From a virus: a stretch of DNA of 23,883 nucleotides. Numbering within the stretch: the first letter of the stretch is position 1; each line of letters begins with the position of its first letter. Position numbers and translations under genes: made by a program. This document shows, in pieces, positions 19,058 to 23,883 of this stretch. The DNA lies in the IMG/VR virus record IMGVR_UViG_3300045115_000290, positions 1-23,883 of that record, one strand, 5' to 3'. The notes beneath the pieces were generated by a model. That model saw only the letters and a program-made list of their open reading frames with translations, did no database searches and had not been told where the DNA came from.

Positions 19058-21037
19058 ATGAACCGTGCTTATTCGATCCTTGAGGTTAAGGCCGTCGAGG
19101 AGGAAGAGCGCGTCATCCGGGGCGTGGCGACCACTCCCACACCGGACCGCGTCGGGGACATCGTTGAGCCCTTGGGTGTCAAGTTCAAGAACCCCATGCC
19201 GCTGCTGCACCAGCACGATGCCGAGCGGCCGGTCGGCACCGTGAAGTTCGACAAGCCCACGAAGGATGGCATCACCTTCGAGGCCCGCCTGCCGAAGATC
19301 GACACCCCCGGTCCGCTGAAGGACCGCGTCGATACGGCCTGGGGCGAGGTGAAAGCCGGTCTCGTGCGCGCCGTCTCTATCGGCTTCCGCACCCTGAAGG
19401 ACGGCTACGAGTGGATGGACAGCGGAGGTATCCGCTTCCTCAAGACAGAGGTTCTCGAATTGAGTCTTGTGACCGTTCCCGCGAATGCGGACGCCAAGAT
19501 CTCCACCATCAAGTCGATCGACCGCCCCCTGCTCGCCGCGTCTGGCAATGAGCCGAGAGTGACCGATCGGCCTGTACTCCCCGGCGCTTCGGGATCTTCC
19601 AGCAACAGCAGCAAGTCCCCGAAGGAGGGAAGGCTCATGAAGACGATCGCAGAGCAGATCGCCGCCTACCGCGGCACCCGCGAGGTCAAGTCGGCTCGCA
19701 TGACGCAGCTGATGAACGACTCGGCCGAGGCCGGCGTCACGCTCGACGCGGCCCAGACCGAGGAGTACGACACCCTCGAAGAGGAGGTGAAGCAGATCGA
19801 CGCTCACCTGAAGCGCCTCGAGACCCTCGAGCGCGGCAACCGTCAGAAGGCGCCCCCCGTCGAGGGCGTGACCGGCACCGAAGCCGGCTCGGCGATCCGT
19901 GGCGGTGTCCGCGTGGAGGTCAAAGGCCCCAATCTGCCCAAGGGCACGGCCTTCACCCGCTACGCCATGGCGCTGATGCGCGCCAAGGGCAACCTCATGC
20001 AGGCCGCGGAGATCGCCAAGGGCTGGCACGACTCGACCCCCGAGGTGGAGACGGTGCTCAAGGCCGCGGTTGCGGCGGGCACGACCACGGACGCGAGCTG
20101 GGCTCGCCCCCTGGTGGAGTACCAAAACCTCACCCAGGAGTTTGCCGAGTTGCTCCGCCCGGCGACCATCCTCGGTCGCATCCAGGGCCTGCGCCGCGTG
20201 CCCTTCAACATCAAGGTGCCGCGCCAGACCGGCGGCTCGACCATCGGCTGGGTGGGTCAGGGTGCCCCAAAGCCGGTCGGCCGCCTGACGTTCGACCAGA
20301 TCTCGCTCGGCATGGCGAAGACCGCCGGCATCGTGGTGATGTCGGACGAGCTGGTGCGTTCCTCGAATCCCTCGGCCGAGGCGATCGTCCGCCAGGACAT
20401 GATCGACCAGACCGCCCAGTTCCTCGACCAGCAGTTCGTGGACCCTGCGGTGGCGGCTGTGCAGGACGTGTCCCCTGCCTCGGTCACCAATGGCGTCGAT
20501 GCGGTCGAGGCCACTGGCACCGATGCGGACGCCGTCCGGGCCGACGTGCGCGCCGTGATGGGCCGGTTCATCGCCGCCAACATGTCGCTGGCGGGCGCGG
20601 TCTGGATCATGACGGAGATGGACGCCCTGGCGCTGTCTCTGATGCTGAACGCCCTCGGACAGCCCGAATTCCCGGGCCTCGTGGTGAGCGGCAATGCCGG
20701 CGGCACCTTCTTCAGCCTGCCGGTGATCCTGTCGGAGAACATCCCGCGCAACCAGGGTTCGGGCGACCCCGTCGCGGGCGCGGGCTCGCGGATCATCCTC
20801 GCCAAAGCGAACGAGATCCTGCTCGCGGACGACGGCGAAGTCGTGCTCGATGCGAGCCGCGAGGCGTCGGTGCAGATGAACACCACGCCCGACAACCCCG
20901 CCACCGCGGCGACCGTGATGGTTTCGCTCTGGCAGAACAACCTCGTCGGCCTCAAGGCCGAGCGGTTCATCAACTGGAGCAAGCGCCGGCCCGGCGCGGT
21001 CCAGTACATCGACGGCGCCAACTACGGCAACGCCTGA
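19058..21037 (+). CDS. Fused prohead protease and HK97-type major capsid protein
   Basis: A 659-aa fusion. Residues 1-160 are an HK97-type (S78) prohead protease with His53 in LLHQHD, Ser107 in RAVSIGFR and Glu134 in EVLELSLVTVPANA. A Ser/Pro-rich linker (about 160-193) follows. From Met194 a coiled-coil delta/scaffold region (MKTIAEQIAAYRGTR, EEYDTLEEEVKQIDAHLKRLETLERG) leads into the HK97 capsid fold, with landmarks such as LLRPATILGRIQGLRRVPFN starting near 362 and FINWSKRRPGAVQYI near the end. A strong internal ribosome binding site before Met194 implies the capsid is also made alone. The protease would cut the delta region during maturation. The gene starts 19 bases after terL with AGGAG upstream. 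Confidence 0.94.
   Translation: MNRAYSILEVKAVEEEERVIRGVATTPTPDRVGDIVEPLGVKFKNPMPLLHQHDAERPVGTVKFDKPTKDGITFEARLPKIDTPGPLKDRVDTAWGEVKAGLVRAVSIGFRTLKDGYEWMDSGGIRFLKTEVLELSLVTVPANADAKISTIKSIDRPLLAASGNEPRVTDRPVLPGASGSSSNSSKSPKEGRLMKTIAEQIAAYRGTREVKSARMTQLMNDSAEAGVTLDAAQTEEYDTLEEEVKQIDAHLKRLETLERGNRQKAPPVEGVTGTEAGSAIRGGVRVEVKGPNLPKGTAFTRYAMALMRAKGNLMQAAEIAKGWHDSTPEVETVLKAAVAAGTTTDASWARPLVEYQNLTQEFAELLRPATILGRIQGLRRVPFNIKVPRQTGGSTIGWVGQGAPKPVGRLTFDQISLGMAKTAGIVVMSDELVRSSNPSAEAIVRQDMIDQTAQFLDQQFVDPAVAAVQDVSPASVTNGVDAVEATGTDADAVRADVRAVMGRFIAANMSLAGAVWIMTEMDALALSLMLNALGQPEFPGLVVSGNAGGTFFSLPVILSENIPRNQGSGDPVAGAGSRIILAKANEILLADDGEVVLDASREASVQMNTTPDNPATAATVMVSLWQNNLVGLKAERFINWSKRRPGAVQYIDGANYGNA
19622..19639 (+). 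promoter_or_regulatory. Internal ribosome binding site and start within the protease-capsid fusion
   Basis: AAGGAGGG at 19622-19629 stands seven bases before the in-frame ATG at 19637-19639 (Met194), exactly at the protease/capsid junction. It should yield a free 466-aa capsid precursor in excess over the fusion. Confidence 0.8.
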
Positions 21038-21096
21038 CGACGGCGGCCCCGCACCGCGGGGTCGTCAGTGGCGGCTCACCGATGAGGGTGAGCCGC
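21034..21096 (+). other. Two hairpins after the capsid gene
   Basis: CTGACGA (21034-21040, overlapping the capsid stop) pairs with TCGTCAG (21062-21068), enclosing CCCCGC-acc-GCGGGG. The second, GCGGCTCACC (21071-21080), pairs with GGTGAGCCGC (21087-21096) across a 6-nt loop. No T-run follows, so they more likely stabilise the capsid mRNA or reduce read-through than terminate fully. Confidence 0.6.
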
Positions 21097-21125
21097 TCGG
21101 CCAGCGTTCAACGTAGGAGGCGCGG

Positions 21126-21587
21126 ATGTCGAAGATTGACCTCGTCGCCAGCAAGGCGATCCGCTACGGCGGTCGTGCCCTGCAGCCCGGCGACCCCTTT
21201 CAGGCCACGCGGCGCGACGCCCGCGTGCTGGAGGCGATCGGCAAGGCCGAGACCGGCAAGCCCAAGATCCCTGCGGAGGCCCGGCGCGACAACAAGGGCA
21301 CTCCCCCCAATGACGCGAAGCAGGAGCAGGCCGGCCAGCGCTCCTCAGAGCGGACTGATGCGCGCCAACCATCTCGGGAAACAGAACCGGACCGGCAATC
21401 GGACGATCGCGAGATGACCGACGAGCAGAAGGCCACGCGCCTTGCGCAGCTGCGCGAGCGGTACCGCGAGACCGCGAGAGACGACCCTGATATGCGCTGG
21501 GGCATCTCGCGCCTTGAGCAGGAGATCGCCCAGGCCGCTGGCCGGCAGTACTACAACCGTCGCGACCTGCGTTCGCACAAGGGCTGA
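21126..21587 (+). CDS. Hypothetical structural-region protein (153 aa)
   Basis: Not firmly recognised. Residues 1-45 (IDLVASKAIRYGGRALQPGDPFQA, then DARVLEAIGKAE) look like a small beta-rich domain often annotated as a phage hypothetical near capsid genes. The middle (about 48-97) is charged and disordered, and the end is helical (EQKATRLAQLRERYRE, then RLEQEIAQAAGRQYYNRRDL). GGAGG lies seven bases before the ATG. Its place between capsid and portal suggests a head-completion or connector role, inferred from context only. Confidence 0.75.
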   Translation: MSKIDLVASKAIRYGGRALQPGDPFQATRRDARVLEAIGKAETGKPKIPAEARRDNKGTPPNDAKQEQAGQRSSERTDARQPSRETEPDRQSDDREMTDEQKATRLAQLRERYRETARDDPDMRWGISRLEQEIAQAAGRQYYNRRDLRSHKG

Positions 21588-21590
21588 CTC

Positions 21591-22955
21591 GTGCGCATCT
21601 TCGGGCTGACGATCACGCGCGAGAAGGCGTCCCCGCCGGCCGCGGTCGACAACCGCGGAGGCTGGTGGGGCATCGTCCGCGAGAGCTTCACGGGCGCTTG
21701 GCAGAAGAACATCGAGGTGAAGCTCGACACGGTGCTGACCTACAGCGCTGTCTTCCGTTGCGTGTCGCTGATCGCCTCCGACATCGCCAAGATGCCTCTG
21801 CGTCTCGTGGAGCGGGGCGGCGATGACATCTGGGTGCCGGTCGACAGCCCTTCGTTCAGCCCGGTCCTGCGCAAGCCTAATCGGTATCAGAACCGCATCC
21901 AGTTCATCACGAACTGGGTCGAGAGCAAGCTGATCCACGGCAACACCTACGTGCTCAAGGAGCGCGACGCTCGCGGCGTGGTGGCGGCGCTCTACGTGCT
22001 CGACCCGAATCGCGTGAAGGTGCTCGTCGCGCCCGACGGCGAGGTCTTCTATCAACTCTGCCGCGACGACCTCGCGGGCGTGACCGACCTGGATGCCGCC
22101 GTGCTGGTGCCGGCGAGCGAGATCATCCACGACCGCTGGAACACGATCTATCACCCGCTGGTCGGCACCTCCCCGATCTACGCCTGCGGGCTCGCGGCCA
22201 TTCAGGGCATCCGCATCCAGACCACCAGCGCGCACTTCTTCGCGAACGGCGCCCAGCCGAGCGGCGTGCTCGTCGCGCCGGGACAGGTCTCGCCGGACAA
22301 CGCCAAGCGCCTGAAGGAGCACTGGGAAGCGAATTACAGCGGTCAGAACGTCGGTCGAGTAGCGGTGCTCGGGGACGGGCTGCGGTACGAGCCGATGACG
22401 CAGAAGGCGGTGGACGCCCAGCTCATCGAGCAACTCCGCTGGAGCGCCGAGACCGTCTGCTCGGTGTTCGGCGTCCCGGCCTACAAGGTCGGCGTCGGCG
22501 CCCAGCCCGCCTACAACAACATCGAGAGCCTGGACGCGCAGTATTACGCACAGTGTCTCCAGATCCACATCGAGAGCATTGAGCTATGTCTCGATGAGGG
22601 GCTGGCCTTGCCGCAGAAGTACGGTACGGAATTCGATCTCGACGCGCTGCTGCGCATGGACACCGCGACGCAGATCCAGACCTACGCCGAGGGAGTGAAG
22701 GGCGGCCTGCTGAAGCCGGACGAGGGCCGGGCCAAGCTCGGTTATCGCCCGGTTGAGGGCGGGAACGCCGTCTACCTGCAGCAGCAGAACTTCTCCCTCG
22801 CCGCACTCGCGAAGCGCGATGCCCAGGAGGATCCGTTCAGCACGACACAGCCCACCGATCCCGAGCTGGCCGCTGAGGAAGTGGCGGACGAGGAGAACCG
22901 TCGCTTCGCCCTGGCGCTGCGGCTCAAGTTCGCAGAGGCGACGGCAAATGCGTGA
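21591..22955 (+). CDS. HK97-type portal protein
   Basis: A 454-aa portal, the ring through which DNA enters the head. Recognisable steps: AVFRCVSLIASDIAKMPLRLVER (about 53-75), WVESKLIHGNTYVLKERDARG (about 109-129), the HDRWNTIYHPLVGTSPI segment, FFANGAQPSGVL, then VFGVPAYKVGV with YNNIESLDAQYY, all typical of the HK97 portal family. A GTG start at 21591 lies three bases after the previous stop. No canonical Shine-Dalgarno is visible, so translation is likely coupled. The gene lies after the capsid gene, the reverse of the usual HK97 order. The acidic C-terminus ends in an 8-nt overlap with the collagen-like gene. Confidence 0.94.
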   Translation: MRIFGLTITREKASPPAAVDNRGGWWGIVRESFTGAWQKNIEVKLDTVLTYSAVFRCVSLIASDIAKMPLRLVERGGDDIWVPVDSPSFSPVLRKPNRYQNRIQFITNWVESKLIHGNTYVLKERDARGVVAALYVLDPNRVKVLVAPDGEVFYQLCRDDLAGVTDLDAAVLVPASEIIHDRWNTIYHPLVGTSPIYACGLAAIQGIRIQTTSAHFFANGAQPSGVLVAPGQVSPDNAKRLKEHWEANYSGQNVGRVAVLGDGLRYEPMTQKAVDAQLIEQLRWSAETVCSVFGVPAYKVGVGAQPAYNNIESLDAQYYAQCLQIHIESIELCLDEGLALPQKYGTEFDLDALLRMDTATQIQTYAEGVKGGLLKPDEGRAKLGYRPVEGGNAVYLQQQNFSLAALAKRDAQEDPFSTTQPTDPELAAEEVADEENRRFALALRLKFAEATANA

Positions 22956-23883
22956 TCCTGAAGCCTGGGCAGAGTCGATCTTCCGATCCGTCGAGGGCTA
23001 CCTTGCCAAATCAATGTCACCTCTGCTGGCCCGGATCGAAGCGCTGGAGAAGCGGCAGCCGGCGCGCGGTGAGAGGGGCGAGGCCGGAGAGCCCGGTCCC
23101 GGCATCAAGCAGGCAGAGATCAACGACGACGGCACCCTCGTCCTGCACATGACGACGGGCGAGACGCTCGCCGTGATCGGCCGGGTCCGCGGCCTCAACG
23201 GCAAGGACGGCCGTGATGGGTCCGATGGCGCGCCAGGCAAGGACGGCCGAGATGGCGACGCGGGTCCGCAGGGCGATCCCGGCGCAAACGGGGAGCGGGG
23301 CCTTGATGGCAAGGACTTCGACCCCGCCATGTTGGCGGCCGCTGTCGAGGAACACGTCACGAAGGCCGTCAGCCAGATCCCCGTGCCCAAGGATGGGGCG
23401 CCTGGCCGGGATGGCAAGGACGGCATCAGCCTCGCAGGCGCCTTCATAGACCGCGAGGGGCAACTCGCCGTGACGCTCTCGAACGGCGATGTGAAGCAAC
23501 TCGGGCCCGTGGTCGGCCGCGATGGCAAGGACGGGCGCGACGGCATTGACGGCAAGGACGGCGCCCCGGGCGAACGAGGGGCCGATGGCGAGCGCGGCAT
23601 GGCCGGTGAGCAAGGTGAGAAGGGTGAGCCCGGAGAGCGTGGCCCGCCCGGCGAGCAGGGCGAGCGCGGTGCCGACGGCGAGCGCGGCGCCGATGGCGAG
23701 CGCGGCCCGGCCGGTGAACGGGGTGAGAAGGGTGAGCCAGGAGAGCGTGGCCCGCCCGGCGAGCAGGGCGAGCGCGGTGCCGACGGCGAGCGCGGCGCCG
23801 ATGGCGAGCGCGGCGCGGCCGGTGAACGGGGTGAGAAGGGTGAGCCAGGAGAGCGTGGCCCGCCCGGCGAGCAGGGCGAGCGC
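22948..23883 (+). CDS. Collagen-like structural protein, open at the window end
   Basis: Starts at an ATG overlapping the portal stop and is still open after 312 codons. The first 40 residues (MRDPEAWAESIFRSVEGY, then MSPLLARIEALEKRQPA) are a helical anchor-like region. From about residue 41 on Gly-x-y triplets dominate (GERGEAGEPGPG, GKDGRDGSDGAPGKDG), with two short non-collagen interruptions near residues 52-82 and 122-148 and another near 163-190. The end of the visible part is made of 36-codon tandem repeats. Such proteins form trimeric triple helices in phage tail fibres, head decorations or tail adaptors. Its position after the portal rather than among tail genes is unusual. The distal adhesive domain is not visible. 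Confidence 0.85.
   Translation, partial: MRDPEAWAESIFRSVEGYLAKSMSPLLARIEALEKRQPARGERGEAGEPGPGIKQAEINDDGTLVLHMTTGETLAVIGRVRGLNGKDGRDGSDGAPGKDGRDGDAGPQGDPGANGERGLDGKDFDPAMLAAAVEEHVTKAVSQIPVPKDGAPGRDGKDGISLAGAFIDREGQLAVTLSNGDVKQLGPVVGRDGKDGRDGIDGKDGAPGERGADGERGMAGEQGEKGEPGERGPPGEQGERGADGERGADGERGPAGERGEKGEPGERGPPGEQGERGADGERGADGERGAAGERGEKGEPGERGPPGEQGER
23614..23883 (+). repeat. 108-bp in-frame tandem repeats within the collagen-like gene
   Basis: Units start at 23614, 23722 and 23830 (the last cut by the window edge after 54 bp). The first two differ at only two positions (CCC/CCA and CCG/GCG). Each unit is 36 codons or 12 Gly-x-y triplets and keeps the frame. Near identity points to recent duplication or ongoing slippage and would hamper assembly. 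Confidence 0.9.

Noticed and set aside
1-23883. tRNA, rRNA, CRISPR array or insertion sequence
   Set aside because: No cloverleaf, no regularly spaced repeats with spacers and no transposase were seen.

Overview
The window carries a temperate phage genome (prophage) in a high-GC alphaproteobacterial host. A Methylobacterium-like or other Hyphomicrobiales host is likely but not proven. The pointers are high GC3 in most genes, a Ros/MucR-type regulator, a GcrA-like small protein, and several small hypotheticals of a kind I associate with these hosts. The window starts exactly at the integrase stop codon and ends inside an open reading frame, so neither attachment site nor any tail gene is visible.

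Left arm (1-3025, minus strand): a tight operon that starts at an operator-covered promoter near 2990. It runs through two tiny membrane proteins, a frameshifted small gene, two hypotheticals and a GcrA-like HTH protein, and ends in an excisionase-like gene that overlaps the tyrosine integrase by 214 nt. Lysogeny control (3050-5800): a LexA/S24-type repressor (minus) and a Cro-like protein (plus) diverge from a region packed with TCTGC/GCAGA operators, and the same operator occurs twice at the integrase operon promoter. Directly downstream of the repressor, where lambda carries rexAB, lies an A/T-richer two-gene cassette: a trypsin-like serine protease and an 85-aa protein resembling the protease's own N-terminal domain. 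A terminator follows it. This is the best candidate here for an undescribed accessory system.

Early region (5778-14490): small accessory genes, two of them on the minus strand, and a 593-bp stretch without a convincing gene. A compact plus-strand cluster follows, with many 1-4 nt overlaps: an HTH protein, a VRR-NUC nuclease, a four-cysteine protein, a Cas4/AddB-like PD-(D/E)XK exonuclease with four Fe-S-type cysteines, a protein whose SSB-like DDIPF tip sits on a slippery sequence, and an 882-aa primase-helicase. About 300 bp of GAAGTGTTGCGG repeats behind the primase-helicase looks like a replication origin.

Regulation and late region (14491-23883): a hypothetical, a MucR-like regulator and a NusG/RfaH-like protein are followed by a strongly structured RNA element. 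Then come HNH endonuclease, small and large terminase subunits, a fused prohead protease-major capsid protein with a strong internal start, a small hypothetical, an HK97-type portal (placed after the capsid gene rather than before it) and a collagen-like protein with 108-bp tandem repeats that runs off the window. The NusG-like protein plus the RNA element just ahead of the late genes suggests control of late transcription by antitermination. That is inference.
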